DNA from: Pedobacter sp. HDW13
GTDB lineage: Bacteria; Bacteroidota; Bacteroidia; Sphingobacteriales; Sphingobacteriaceae
NCBI RefSeq assembly: GCF_011303555.1
Contig: NZ_CP049868.1
Coordinates: forward strand, 4,216,001-4,280,000
Direction: 5' to 3'
Length of the DNA stretch: 64,000 nt
The position numbers were made by a program, and so were the translations under genes. This document shows, piece after piece, positions 34,960 to 43,133 of this stretch; positions within the stretch are counted from its first letter, which is position 1, and each line of letters opens with the position of its first letter. The notes under the pieces were generated by a model, which was not told the DNA's origin, did no database searches, and saw only the letters and a list, made by a program, of their open reading frames with translations.

Positions 34960-35673
34960 TTAGTTGTACTTATCGGTATCTATACCACTACTGTTATCAT
35001 ACCTTTTTAATCTGTGTCGTTTCTTTGCATACTCATAGGCAGCTACAAACGCTACAAGACAAAGAGCTGTCAAAGGGATGATTAGTATAATTAAGTTACG
35101 GGAAGAGAGAAATTCAAAAGTAATTGAGTCGATTTTTTTGCTGGTTTTGTTCGTTACTATCAACGAACCAAATGCCGCGACCGATGCGCCTAGTACAGCT
35201 GTAGCAAGCGCGCTAGTAGAGGCTGCTGTAAATTTTCTTTCTTTTATCCTTTGTGCTTCAATGTCATTTGTTGAAGCTGCTACCGCGTTGACTTCTATTA
35301 CTGGCTTCATCGCTTCAAGTGCTTTGCAATACAGCATTTTATTGGTTGGAGTTAAAAAAGAGTTTTCTAGCACTTCTTTAGTAAGTTGATCTAAAACATC
35401 AATCCAGTTTGCGATACTGCCTATTGAAACATCGTGTTTTCTTGCTGTGGCGTTGAATAGTGAGGTAACTGTATCTTGGTCTGGAGTTACGTTTGCGGCA
35501 ATTAAAGGACGTATAGCGTACATAATCTCAGCATTTGCTAGCCTTATGTTTTCAGATATTTCCTTATTTATCTTTCTCTTAAAGATGCGTTCTGTTACTA
35601 TATAAACGATAATACCACTAATAACACTTCCGACGATTCCGATAGTCCATGGATTATTAATAAATTCTAGCAT
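34960..35673 (-). CDS. Three-TM membrane protein of the accessory island
   Basis: 237 residues. TM1 at about 10-28 (IGIVGSVISGIIVYIVT), a soluble helical middle of about 110 residues, TM2 near 155-175 (ALATAVLGASVAAFGSLIV) and TM3 near 195-215. The topology puts the middle domain on one side with a short hairpin at the end. No family recognised. Being lysogen-expressed and membrane-bound, it is a candidate exclusion or defence protein. Confidence 0.5.
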   Translation of the reverse strand: MLEFINNPWTIGIVGSVISGIIVYIVTERIFKRKINKEISENIRLANAEIMYAIRPLIAANVTPDQDTVTSLFNATARKHDVSIGSIANWIDVLDQLTKEVLENSFLTPTNKMLYCKALEAMKPVIEVNAVAASTNDIEAQRIKERKFTAASTSALATAVLGASVAAFGSLIVTNKTSKKIDSITFEFLSSRNLIILIIPLTALCLVAFVAAYEYAKKRHRLKRYDNSSGIDTDKYN

Positions 35674-35728
35674 TTTATTGTGAGTGTTGATTTAAATAAG
35701 TTGTGAATTTACGATTTTATTTAAAAAT

Positions 35729-35959
35729 CTATAATCCGCAATCAATTCTATTCCCTATCTCAGCTATGTCGGCTGTGTATATTTCGGCCTTTGGGTTAAA
35801 ATTGCCTGTCCACTGGCCATTCCGCTTAAACACAGTTCCCTGATAGTAACTGTTTATCATAACAAAATAGCCACTGCCGCCCCCTGATGGGGCAGATAAT
35901 TCAACTAACTTAATATTATTCCCGAAAGCAGCTGAAAATATAATTGTGTCTGAAGCCAT
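35729..35959 (-). CDS. Small accessory protein of unknown function
   Basis: 76 residues from the ATG at 35957-35959 (MASDTIIFSAAFGNNIK); the upstream extension to 36019 crosses the hicAB terminator and is rejected. Glycine-rich middle (APSGGGSGYFVM). No family named. Confidence 0.45.
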   Translation of the reverse strand: MASDTIIFSAAFGNNIKLVELSAPSGGGSGYFVMINSYYQGTVFKRNGQWTGNFNPKAEIYTADIAEIGNRIDCGL

Positions 35960-35990
35960 AAAGGCAATAATACTAAAAATATTAGTAATT

Positions 35991-36032
35991 AAAAAAGCCC
36001 GAGAGATTATCAAAATCAAGTCGGGCTTTTGT
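35991..36032 (-). terminator. Terminator of the hicAB operon
   Basis: Minus-strand stem AAAAGCCCGA/TCGGGCTTTT (35993-36002 with 36021-36030) followed by a U run. Confidence 0.85.
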
Positions 36033-36068
36033 TGTCAAACAAATAACGGGTGTTCAATCCGTTTATCT

Positions 36069-36467
36069 TTATAGGGTAACAGTTTGTAGTTCTGCTGCAA
36101 TTCTATGCAAACCCTCTTCAATTTTTCTCTTTTGCTCAATTCTAGGCTTTTTTAAACCAGACGCATAGTGTTGTAATTGCTTCTGGTTGATCCCTGTAAT
36201 GCGTTCTAAAGCTGAATTTGTAAAAATCCCCTTATAGTATTCTAACAAACTTCTAACGTCAAATCCGTAAACTAAAGTATAGTCTCCCTTTAGTATCGAT
36301 GGAATGTCTTTAGGATCATTGATCTCTTTGGTTATTCTAATCGCTTCAAGTATGGACTCTCTCGCTTCAGCTGGGGTATCTCCACCGCCATAAATGCCCT
36401 CTACATTTTCAGCGTATGCCGAATACATATCTGAGGATTTTTCGATTACAATTTTCACAGTTTTCAT
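36069..36467 (-). CDS. hicB: HicB-type antitoxin
   Basis: 132 residues. The N-terminal half is the HicB partial RNase H-like fold (MKTVKIVIEKSSDMYSAYAENVEGIYGGGDTPAEARESILEAI), the C-terminal half a helix-turn-helix (LERITGINQKQLQHYASGLKKP) that would bind the operator upstream of hicA. It neutralises the HicA toxin. Confidence 0.85.
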   Translation of the reverse strand: MKTVKIVIEKSSDMYSAYAENVEGIYGGGDTPAEARESILEAIRITKEINDPKDIPSILKGDYTLVYGFDVRSLLEYYKGIFTNSALERITGINQKQLQHYASGLKKPRIEQKRKIEEGLHRIAAELQTVTL

Positions 36468-36509
36468 AGTAACATCTAATTCTTTTATAACAGTAATATC
36501 CTTTAAAGA

Positions 36510-36526
36510 GGGGCTATTTAAGCCCC
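36510..36526 (-). other. Hairpin between hicA and hicB
   Basis: GGGGCT/AGCCCC with a 5-nt loop spans the hicA stop codon. It could tune the toxin:antitoxin ratio by partial attenuation. Confidence 0.5.
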
Positions 36527-36693
36527 ATCTCTTTCTTAATCTTTGTTTCTAGTCCCTTACCAACTTCTTTTGCTCCGTGGTATGGTACTGGGTATTTCCT
36601 GCCATCTTTCTCATAGATGTAGTGACTACCCTCAGCCTTTAAATACTTCCAACCGTTTCGGCCTATTAAACGGTGTAACTCTGAACTCTTCAT
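36514..36693 (-). CDS. hicA: HicA-type mRNA interferase toxin
   Basis: 59 residues, MKSSELHRLIGRNGWKYLKA then EGSHYIYEKDG and VPYHGAKEVGKGL. The dsRBD-like fold and the catalytic His in GSHYIY are the family marks. First gene of the pair, transcribed leftward from the promoter at 36718-36749; the next gene is hicB. It cleaves mRNA when free of antitoxin. Confidence 0.85.
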   Translation of the reverse strand: MKSSELHRLIGRNGWKYLKAEGSHYIYEKDGRKYPVPYHGAKEVGKGLETKIKKEMGLK

Positions 36694-36717
36694 AGAACTA
36701 ATTTTTGTTTGACGATA

Positions 36718-36749
36718 TAAAGGTAGTAATATTACTACTCTTTTCCAAA
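36718..36749 (-). promoter_or_regulatory. hicAB promoter with palindromic operator
   Basis: On the minus strand TTTG (36746-36749), 20-bp spacer, TACCTTTA (36718-36725). The spacer and -7 edge contain the perfect 16-bp palindrome GTAGTAATATTACTAC (36723-36738), a good HicB operator, so binding would block RNA polymerase. Confidence 0.75.
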
Positions 36750-36851
36750 TGTTTTTGAATTTATTTATTAATTAAATTATACGTAATAGCGGTTGATAGT
36801 TTCACTTAACTGTATGAAAATCTTAAAACAGCAATATCAGTCAGATAAATA

Positions 36852-36892
36852 TTATCCCTATATGGATAATTTACATAATTTGTTTATCTTCG
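36852..36892 (+). promoter_or_regulatory. Phage promoter motif, copy 2 (late operon)
   Basis: TTATCCCTATATGGATAA then TTTACATAATT (36852-36880), followed after 4 bp by TATCTTCG (36885-36892). The box ends 4 bp before the ninG-like ATG, so that mRNA may be nearly leaderless. Confidence 0.7.
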
Positions 36893-36896
36893 TTCC

Positions 36897-37310
36897 ATGA
36901 ATGCTAAAGAGACCCAGAAGTATCAGAAAAAGCCTGTACCAGCGCTGATTAAGTTAGCCACAGAGTATTTTAATCGTTATGTGAGAAATAGGGATGCCGT
37001 TAATGGCCGCGTCAAATGTATTTCGTGTTCAACGCTTGTTCCTTTGTTAGGAGTTCATGCTGGGCACTACAGAGCGTCTACATTTGCTGCAACTAGATTT
37101 GATGAAAGAAATGTTAATGGACAATGTGCGCGTTGTAACACACATTTGCACGGCAATCTTATTGATTATAGGATTAACCTTATTGATAAAATTGGGCTGG
37201 AAGAGGTTGAGGATATTGAAATGATCTCTCGAATGCCTAGTAAATGGGATCGCTTTGATCTGATCGATATTATTATCAAGTATAAGGCAAAGTGTAAGGA
37301 GTTCGAATAG
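36897..37310 (+). CDS. NinG/HNH-type recombination nuclease
   Basis: 137 residues. CISC ... HAGHYRAS ... TRFDERNVNGQCARCNTHLHGNL shows two CxxC-type zinc pairs and the HNH core of lambda NinG (Rap), which acts on recombination junctions. First gene after promoter copy 2. Its TAG stop overlaps the GTG start of the next gene. Confidence 0.8.
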   Translation: MNAKETQKYQKKPVPALIKLATEYFNRYVRNRDAVNGRVKCISCSTLVPLLGVHAGHYRASTFAATRFDERNVNGQCARCNTHLHGNLIDYRINLIDKIGLEEVEDIEMISRMPSKWDRFDLIDIIIKYKAKCKEFE

Positions 37311-37792
37311 TGGAAAGCAGAAGAAAGTTTATCGTCATTGGGTGTGGCTCTGGTGGCTTTTCAGCTCATGTACAGCGTATGGGTGGGATAAGTTTCGGTA
37401 AATCTTTAGCTACCCAGATATGGCTAAATGAGGCTCGCAGTATCGAAAAAGAGATAGAAAAGGGGTTGTCTAGTTTAAACAAGTCTTATAACTGCGATTT
37501 TACACGAGATGTTATAGCTAAGTACGCTGTAGCTTTTCACAGATCAGAGTTAGCTATGATAGAGCTTATTCGTTCAATTGTTTCTATATCTCAATCATTA
37601 GGAGCGGATAGCTTAATGCAGTCTGCTGCCGAACAATTAAAACATCTGGGTAATAGAGGTAATTATGCCAGTGATGAATTAAAAAAGATGGTGGCATCAA
37701 TTCAATTTGATAAAGCCAAACAGCCTAATAAGGGTATGTCAAAAAAAGGAGGACGAAAACAAAAAAATCGTTATCCATCACATTACAGATAA
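37310..37792 (+). CDS. Phage protein of unknown function
   Basis: 160 residues starting with GTG that shares its first base with the previous stop. A Gly/Ser-rich start (VIGCGSGGFSAHVQRMGGISFG) and a Lys-rich tail (KKGGRKQKNRYPS) flank a helical body. The basic tail suggests nucleic-acid contact. No family named. Confidence 0.5.
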   Translation: MESRRKFIVIGCGSGGFSAHVQRMGGISFGKSLATQIWLNEARSIEKEIEKGLSSLNKSYNCDFTRDVIAKYAVAFHRSELAMIELIRSIVSISQSLGADSLMQSAAEQLKHLGNRGNYASDELKKMVASIQFDKAKQPNKGMSKKGGRKQKNRYPSHYR

Positions 37793-37794
37793 TC

Positions 37795-37983
37795 ATGAAA
37801 ATATTTCTTTACGTTATTGTTTTAGTTATTGTCTCAGGCCTATTATTCTCTTGGTTTGAGATTTATGTTCTAGGAGCTTATTATAAGAATGCAGGTTTAG
37901 TTTTTGCATTGTTATTCGGCTTATCTCCGGCCATTATATTCTATTGTGCTTTTAAATTAATCACACAAATAAAAAACAGTTAA
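37795..37983 (+). CDS. Small two-TM membrane protein
   Basis: 62 residues with two hydrophobic helices (about 3-24 and 30-56). It lies 2 bp after one gene and 1 bp before a lipoprotein gene, so probably works at the envelope with it. Confidence 0.5.
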   Translation: MKIFLYVIVLVIVSGLLFSWFEIYVLGAYYKNAGLVFALLFGLSPAIIFYCAFKLITQIKNS

Positions 37984-37984
37984 A

Positions 37985-38680
37985 ATGAGAAAACTATTAT
38001 TAGTTGCCCTTTTAGGGTTATTCCTTGCCTCTTGTGATAGAGCGCAATCAAATGTTCAAACTCTTTATACGAGTAATTGCGGTGTGTCTTGGACACTGAT
38101 CAAGGCTGGCGAGACATTGCCTAAGGGTATCGGAATGTGCTCCTATAAGATCACCGTGCCAGATTACCCAATGCAGGGGGAGAGTGTTTTTAAGTCTGCT
38201 TTTGCTAATCGTGTTATGGCTAAGATAGAGGTTACTTATGATTATTCCATTACCGATGCTATTTTGTATGTCGGTGAGGCTAAATACTTAGGTAAAATAA
38301 ACTCTGATAGTGATAGCGAGACAAATAGCGCAAAAGCTTATGAAACCGCTGAAAATTCAGTTATAGATAAGAGAATAAAAGAGGTTGCCAGGGATTTGTT
38401 AATTAATGAGGATATAGTTGATTTCTCACAGGCTGAATTTGAGACGCTACTTCTTGAGAAAGTTAACGAGTTACTGAAGTCCAAAGGGGTTAAAATTAAC
38501 TTCTTGTCGTTCGTCCCTATTCCGGAGGATCAGACTCGGCAGGCTATTGACGTCGTTACAGCGATGAAAATATATGAATCAAAAAAGTTAACTGAGGTAG
38601 GTAAAAGTGTTACCTCCGCGAGGGCTGGAGCAACTAAAATTGATGTAACGGTTCAGAAAGAAAAACCTACAGAGGATTAA
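37985..38680 (+). CDS. Phage lipoprotein with an SPFH/prohibitin-like domain
   Basis: 231 residues. Lipobox LFLASC (Cys18). The middle, IKEVARDLLINEDIVDFSQAEFETLLLEKVNELLKSKGVKINFLSFVPIPED, has the prohibitin/stomatin layout: a helix, then a ligand-like loop and the NFLSF strand. SPFH proteins build membrane rings or scaffolds. A phage-borne, lipid-anchored version is unusual and may affect the envelope or superinfection. Confidence 0.6.
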   Translation: MRKLLLVALLGLFLASCDRAQSNVQTLYTSNCGVSWTLIKAGETLPKGIGMCSYKITVPDYPMQGESVFKSAFANRVMAKIEVTYDYSITDAILYVGEAKYLGKINSDSDSETNSAKAYETAENSVIDKRIKEVARDLLINEDIVDFSQAEFETLLLEKVNELLKSKGVKINFLSFVPIPEDQTRQAIDVVTAMKIYESKKLTEVGKSVTSARAGATKIDVTVQKEKPTED

Positions 38681-38711
38681 AAATATTGACAGCTCGGAAA
38701 GACGAGCAAAT

Positions 38712-38783
38712 ACACTCTTAGCTCAATGGAGAGAGCGGCCGCTGTCCGGTGGTAGGTTGTAGGTTCGAATCCTTCAGGGTGTA
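38712..38783 (+). tRNA. tRNA-like gene, anticodon uncertain
   Basis: Good acceptor (ACACTCT with AGGGTGT), D arm (GCTC/GAGC with GG in the loop) and T arm (GTAGG-TTCGAAT-CCTTC, one T-T mismatch). The best anticodon stem GCCGC/GTGGT leaves only 6 nt (TGTCCG), so the anticodon is ambiguous: GTC (Asp) or CCG (Arg). It may be a damaged tRNA or be missing one base. Confidence 0.6.
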
Positions 38784-38821
38784 CGAAAGTCGGTTTTTAT
38801 ACGATTAGTGAGGGGGATAAA

Positions 38822-39346
38822 GTGAGAGAGTTAACAGAAAAACAAAAACGGTTTTGTGAGGAGTATTTGATTGATTTAAATGCCACTCAGGCTGCAATAA
38901 GGGCTGGATATTCTATTAAGACTGCCAATGAGCAGGGGGCGCGCTTGTTAGCAAATGTTAGCATTCAATCCTATATGTCTGGGAGACAAAAGGAGTTGCA
39001 AGCCTCCACCAATATAACTCAGCAACGGGTTTTGGAAGAGTACGCAAAGATCGCATTTGTTGACATTAGAGAAGTCTTTGAGACTGATGGTGGCATTCAT
39101 AACGTTAAGCAGCTAGATGACTTCACTGCTGGCGCTATTTCAAGTATAGAGAGTATTGAGGAGAAGTTTCAAGGTGTAACTATTGGGACAGTCAGAAAGG
39201 TCAAGTTTCACGATAAAATTAGAGCCTTAGATGCGTTGGGTAAGCATCTCGGATTATTCTTAGCTGATAATAAGCAGAAAGAGGCAGTTAATCATGTGAC
39301 GGTGAATTTGGGAGGAGGAGTTAATCCGGATGAGGCTACTACCTAA
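38822..39346 (+). CDS. terS: Terminase small subunit
   Basis: 174 residues, GTG start. TEKQKRFCEEYLIDLNATQAAIRAGYS ... GARLLANVSIQSYMS is the helix-turn-helix opening of the Terminase_2 family; later EYAKIAFVDIREVF and DKIRALDALGKHLGLF also fit. It recognises the packaging site and hands DNA to the large subunit. Overlaps terL by 17 bp. Confidence 0.9.
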   Translation: MRELTEKQKRFCEEYLIDLNATQAAIRAGYSIKTANEQGARLLANVSIQSYMSGRQKELQASTNITQQRVLEEYAKIAFVDIREVFETDGGIHNVKQLDDFTAGAISSIESIEEKFQGVTIGTVRKVKFHDKIRALDALGKHLGLFLADNKQKEAVNHVTVNLGGGVNPDEATT

Positions 39347-40625
39347 GCAGGAAAATGCAGTTTACTTTCTCAAGGATAACGTAACCGAAGAGATCTTGTA
39401 TGGCGGTGCTGCTGGAGGCGGTAAATCTGCCTTTGGCTGTATGTGGCTAATTGAGATGTGCCAGAAATACCCTGGCTCACGCTGGCTGATGGGCAGGTCT
39501 AAGCTTAAAACATTAAAGGAAACTACCCTTAACTCTTTCTTTGATATAGCTTCTAAGCTTGGTGTAACAAACCAATACACCTACAACGATAATAAGTCTA
39601 CGATATACTTTCATAATGGCTCGCAGATCATCTTAAAGGATTTGTTTTTATATCCGAGTGATCCAAATTTTGACAGTTTAGGATCTCTTGAGATAACCGG
39701 AGCGTTTATTGATGAGTGTAACCAGCTTGTTTTAAAGGCTTGGATGGTTGTTAAATCCCGTATTAGATACAAGCTATCTGAGTTCTGTTTAATGCCTAAG
39801 ATGCTGGGGAGCTGTAATCCAGCAAAGAACTACGTTTATTCAGAGTTCTATAAGCCATTCAAAGACGGCTCTCTACCAAAGCATAGGAGATTTATACAGG
39901 CGCTACCAACGGATAATCCCTTTTTACATCCTAGCTATTTGCAGTCACTGTTAAGGCTGGATGCTAATAGCGTTCAAAGGCTTTATTATGGTAATTGGGA
40001 GTATGATAATGATCCGTCAGCATTGATCTTATTTAATAAGATTATAGACTTATTCACTAATACGTTTGTAAAGCTCGGTCAAAAGTTTATCAGTGCTGAT
40101 ATAGCACGTATGGGGGCTGATAAGGGTATTGTGTTAGTATGGGAGGGATTAAAGGTGATTGATTATCTGATAATCCCAAAGTCAAAGATAACCGAGGCCG
40201 CAAGTGAAATCGAAAGGTTAAGAAAACTGCATTCAGTGCCGTTAAGTAATGTTATTGCTGATGAGGATGGAGTTGGTGGTGGAGCTGTTGATATACTTGG
40301 CTGTAAGGGATTTGTGAACAATTCAAAGGCTTTATTTGGTGAGAATTACTTTAACCTTAAAGCTCAGTGCTACTATAAGCTGGCTGAGATGATTAATGAA
40401 AATCTATTAGATCTATCAATCTTTGCGGCTATTGCTGAAGTAAAAGACGCGATTATTCAAGAGCTGGAGCAGGTTAAGCGTAAGGATATGGATAAGGATG
40501 GAAAAATGCAGATTGTTCCAAAGGACGAGATAAAGGATTTAATTGGCCGGAGTCCGGATTGGTCTGATGCTATTATGATGAGGATCTGGTTTGAAATAGA
40601 TCAATTTGTTTTTTACGTGAATTAA
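39330..40625 (+). CDS. terL: Terminase large subunit
   Basis: 431 residues. Walker A GGAAGGGKS (25-33), Walker B GAFIDECNQL, coupling region GSCNPAKNYVY, then the RNase H-like nuclease half (ISADIARMGADKG ... IADEDGVGGGAVD ... NNSKALFGENYFNLKAQCYYKLAEMI). It packages phage DNA into the prohead and cuts it. The start codon overlaps terS. Confidence 0.93.
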   Translation: MRLLPKQENAVYFLKDNVTEEILYGGAAGGGKSAFGCMWLIEMCQKYPGSRWLMGRSKLKTLKETTLNSFFDIASKLGVTNQYTYNDNKSTIYFHNGSQIILKDLFLYPSDPNFDSLGSLEITGAFIDECNQLVLKAWMVVKSRIRYKLSEFCLMPKMLGSCNPAKNYVYSEFYKPFKDGSLPKHRRFIQALPTDNPFLHPSYLQSLLRLDANSVQRLYYGNWEYDNDPSALILFNKIIDLFTNTFVKLGQKFISADIARMGADKGIVLVWEGLKVIDYLIIPKSKITEAASEIERLRKLHSVPLSNVIADEDGVGGGAVDILGCKGFVNNSKALFGENYFNLKAQCYYKLAEMINENLLDLSIFAAIAEVKDAIIQELEQVKRKDMDKDGKMQIVPKDEIKDLIGRSPDWSDAIMMRIWFEIDQFVFYVN

Positions 40626-40644
40626 TAAAAATGAGGGTGATAAG

Positions 40645-41982
40645 ATGGGAATGTTAAATTTATTCAAGAGTGTAAAAAAGGGCGTTATAGATCCGGCTAA
40701 GGGATCGTTTCAGCTGGTTGTTAATGGGATTGTGAGCTGGTTTGCAGATAATAAAGCAGCTTATTTAAAAAATGGTTATGGCAAAAATGTGCATGTTTAT
40801 GTTGCTGTTAATGTTTATCTAAGGAAAGCAAAGGTAGCTCCGTTCATCCTAAGCAAAGTAAAGAGTAAAAAGAAGCTGGTTAAATATGATCAGTTCATGC
40901 AGTCTAAAAATCAGGAACATAGGCTTGAGGCTGCCAGACTTAAGGATGAGGCACTGGAAGAGCTTGAAAGTCATGAGATCATTGATTTATTAAATAAGCC
41001 AAATGATTATCAAACAGGAGTAGAATTTAGAGAATCTTTATTGGGTTTCTTCAAGGTTCTGGGAGAAACGTTTGTTTATGGTATCGCTCCCTCAAACGGT
41101 AGAAATGCTGGAAAGTTTAAGGAGCTGCATGTTGTGCCCCCGACTATTATTGAGCCTGTCTACTCTGGCAATATACTAGATCCAGTATCTCATTACCTGA
41201 TTATGGTTGATGGTAAACAGGAGAGAATTGAAAAAGAGAACGTTTTTCATTACAAAACATGGAATCCGTTAAGTGAAACGGGCGGTTTGTCTCCGATTAA
41301 GGTGGGTAACAAGCTTTTAAAGACAAATGACGCGAACAATGCAGCTGCTGCAAAAGCTTATGAAAACGGTGGATCAGCTCACTTATTAAGCGGCAAAGGT
41401 GAAAGATCTTTAACTCCAGAGCAGATAGATCTTTTAAATGAAAGGATAGCCGCGCAATTAAAGGGAACAGATAACTATAAAAACATTGTTGCTACAAATG
41501 GAATGGTTGATGTTACTAAGATCGGTGACAGTCCAGCTGAGTTAGAGTTGATCAGTGCTGACGTTCATCAAAGAGGTATAATTGCATCTTTATTCGGTGT
41601 AGATCCTATTTTAGTAGGAGATAAGCAAGGCAGTAGTTTTGCAAATCAGGAGCAGGCTTATAAAGCTTTAGTTACTAATTCAGTAATGCCAGATCTTAAC
41701 GGTATTGCTGAGGGTTTAACTGCCTGGCTATTGCCGCGCTTTGGTAATAATTTACACCTTGCGTTTGATACAACTGTATATCCGGAATTGCAACCAGATC
41801 TGGAATTGATGATGAAAGTTTATGGTAAACCGAACTTAACTCCTAATGAGGTTCGAAGTATCTTTAAATGGGATGCCTCAAAAGACCCTAATATGGATCG
41901 CCATTATATAGAGTCTAAAATGATCCCGATTGAAATGGCAGGCACTGTAAAGGCTACAGGAAAGGATGACGAAGAAAAATAA
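40645..41982 (+). CDS. Portal protein (HK97 family)
   Basis: 445 residues. VHVYVAVNVYLRKAKVAPFIL, LLNKPNDYQTGVEFRESLLGFF and ISADVHQRGIIASLFGVDPILVGDK follow the phage portal fold of the HK97/SPP1 type; the C-terminal tail is charged (KATGKDDEEK). It forms the dodecameric vertex through which DNA passes. Promoter copy 3 starts 3 bp after its stop. Confidence 0.88.
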   Translation: MGMLNLFKSVKKGVIDPAKGSFQLVVNGIVSWFADNKAAYLKNGYGKNVHVYVAVNVYLRKAKVAPFILSKVKSKKKLVKYDQFMQSKNQEHRLEAARLKDEALEELESHEIIDLLNKPNDYQTGVEFRESLLGFFKVLGETFVYGIAPSNGRNAGKFKELHVVPPTIIEPVYSGNILDPVSHYLIMVDGKQERIEKENVFHYKTWNPLSETGGLSPIKVGNKLLKTNDANNAAAAKAYENGGSAHLLSGKGERSLTPEQIDLLNERIAAQLKGTDNYKNIVATNGMVDVTKIGDSPAELELISADVHQRGIIASLFGVDPILVGDKQGSSFANQEQAYKALVTNSVMPDLNGIAEGLTAWLLPRFGNNLHLAFDTTVYPELQPDLELMMKVYGKPNLTPNEVRSIFKWDASKDPNMDRHYIESKMIPIEMAGTVKATGKDDEEK

Positions 41983-41984
41983 AA

Positions 41985-42034
41985 ATATTCATATATGGAT
42001 AATTTGCATAATTAAAATTTAAGTTATACTTTTA
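41985..42034 (+). promoter_or_regulatory. Phage promoter motif, copy 3 (head operon)
   Basis: ATATTCATATATGGATAA then TTTGCATAATT (41985-42013), a 13-bp gap, and TACTTTTA (42027-42034). TTTG to box spacing is 20 bp, same as copy 1. It drives the protease-capsid-connector genes. Confidence 0.75.
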
Positions 42035-42151
42035 CGACAGAAAGAGAAAGCTATACTAAAGTAAGCAGCTAGATAGGGATAAGTTGAGAGTGGTGTCGCG
42101 TTACAAAATAGTGTAGTTTTCTCTTTTTTTATTTAGAGGGAGATTAGTCAG
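42035..42151 (+). other. Long leader before the head genes
   Basis: 117 bp without a gene between promoter copy 3 and a short gene. It holds GAGAAAG near its start and a matching CTTTTTTTATTT-type run near 42125; AGAGAAAGC (42040s) could pair with the TTTTCTCTTTT stretch (42118-42127), forming a leader hairpin. Confidence 0.4.
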
Positions 42152-42283
42152 ATGGAGAAGTCAAAAGATATTGGTGTTACAAAAGACAAGCTAAAAGAGC
42201 TTAAATCGAAAGTAACCGATGGTAAATTAAAAAAGTCCATTGATCAAAAGCTAAACAGCATCAACAAACCAATATCAAAATAA
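42152..42283 (+). CDS. Small basic phage protein upstream of the protease
   Basis: 43 residues, MEKSKDIGVTKDKLKELKSK and on to KPISK. Rich in Lys, helical, no TM. Its TAA is immediately followed by the protease ATG, which supports coupling. Too short for family assignment. Confidence 0.5.
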   Translation: MEKSKDIGVTKDKLKELKSKVTDGKLKKSIDQKLNSINKPISK

Positions 42284-43129
42284 ATGAAGTTTACTTGTAA
42301 AGAATTAAGCGGTCAATCTTTTGAGACTAAGCAAGAAATGTTTGCTGCTTTAAAGGCCTCTAAGGAGGCGATTATTAAGCAAAAGACTGAAGCTGTTAAG
42401 TTCTCTGATCACATTGACTACTCACTAAAGGAGGATGGCACATTAAAGCAGGAGGATGGTTCAGCAACCCAGCTTAAGTATGGCGATTACGTTTATCCAA
42501 TTATAAACAGCACTAATTACCTAGATAGTCACTCAGATCTGCATTTATACGGCATCTGGGATAAGTCCGCTGAAGAGCAAAAAGGTAGGATTTATTTCAT
42601 TATCAATCACGATTTATCTGTTGGCAATGTAATCAGCTATCCTAAAGAGGTTGAGTTGATAATCAAAGAGGTAGAGTGGAGTAAGCTTGGTAAGTCATAC
42701 CCTGGAAGTACTCAGGTATTGATGTTTAAAGCAATGGTAACAGAGAAGTCTAATCCAGCTGCCTTTTACATCTTAAGAGATAAAGAGGATGTTCAGTATT
42801 CTGTCAGAATGCGGTATGTAAGATTAGAGCTGGCAATTAATGATAGCTCTGAGTATTACAAGCAAGAGAAAGCGGTTTTCGATAAGTATCTGCCATTGAT
42901 TGTAAATCAGGAGAAAGCTATTGAGGACGGATATTTCTGGGTTATTCATGAGGCAGAAATTTATAAAGAGGGATCTATGGTGCTGTTCGGATCAAATGAT
43001 GCTACAGCAACTTTATACGATATAGAGAATAAAGATATTCAGCTGCCTAACAGCACTGATGAAGAGCCGTTAAAAGGCGCTCAAAATGAGGAGAGAGGTA
43101 GTTTATTATTTAACGCAAATTTAATTTAA
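42284..43129 (+). CDS. Prohead maturation protease (HK97-like)
   Basis: 281 residues. The position between portal and capsid and the ending GYFWVIHEAEIYKEGSMVLFGSNDATATL fit the S78-type protease core, where the strand-helix before GS-x-V-L/T-F-x-S/A-N is conserved. It would cleave scaffold or delta domains during head maturation. The catalytic His/Ser pair is not certain from reading alone. Confidence 0.75.
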   Translation: MKFTCKELSGQSFETKQEMFAALKASKEAIIKQKTEAVKFSDHIDYSLKEDGTLKQEDGSATQLKYGDYVYPIINSTNYLDSHSDLHLYGIWDKSAEEQKGRIYFIINHDLSVGNVISYPKEVELIIKEVEWSKLGKSYPGSTQVLMFKAMVTEKSNPAAFYILRDKEDVQYSVRMRYVRLELAINDSSEYYKQEKAVFDKYLPLIVNQEKAIEDGYFWVIHEAEIYKEGSMVLFGSNDATATLYDIENKDIQLPNSTDEEPLKGAQNEERGSLLFNANLI

Positions 43130-43133
43130 TCGC

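Noticed and set aside
35960..36019. Longer N-terminus of the 76-residue accessory protein
   Set aside because: It would run through the hicAB terminator hairpin.
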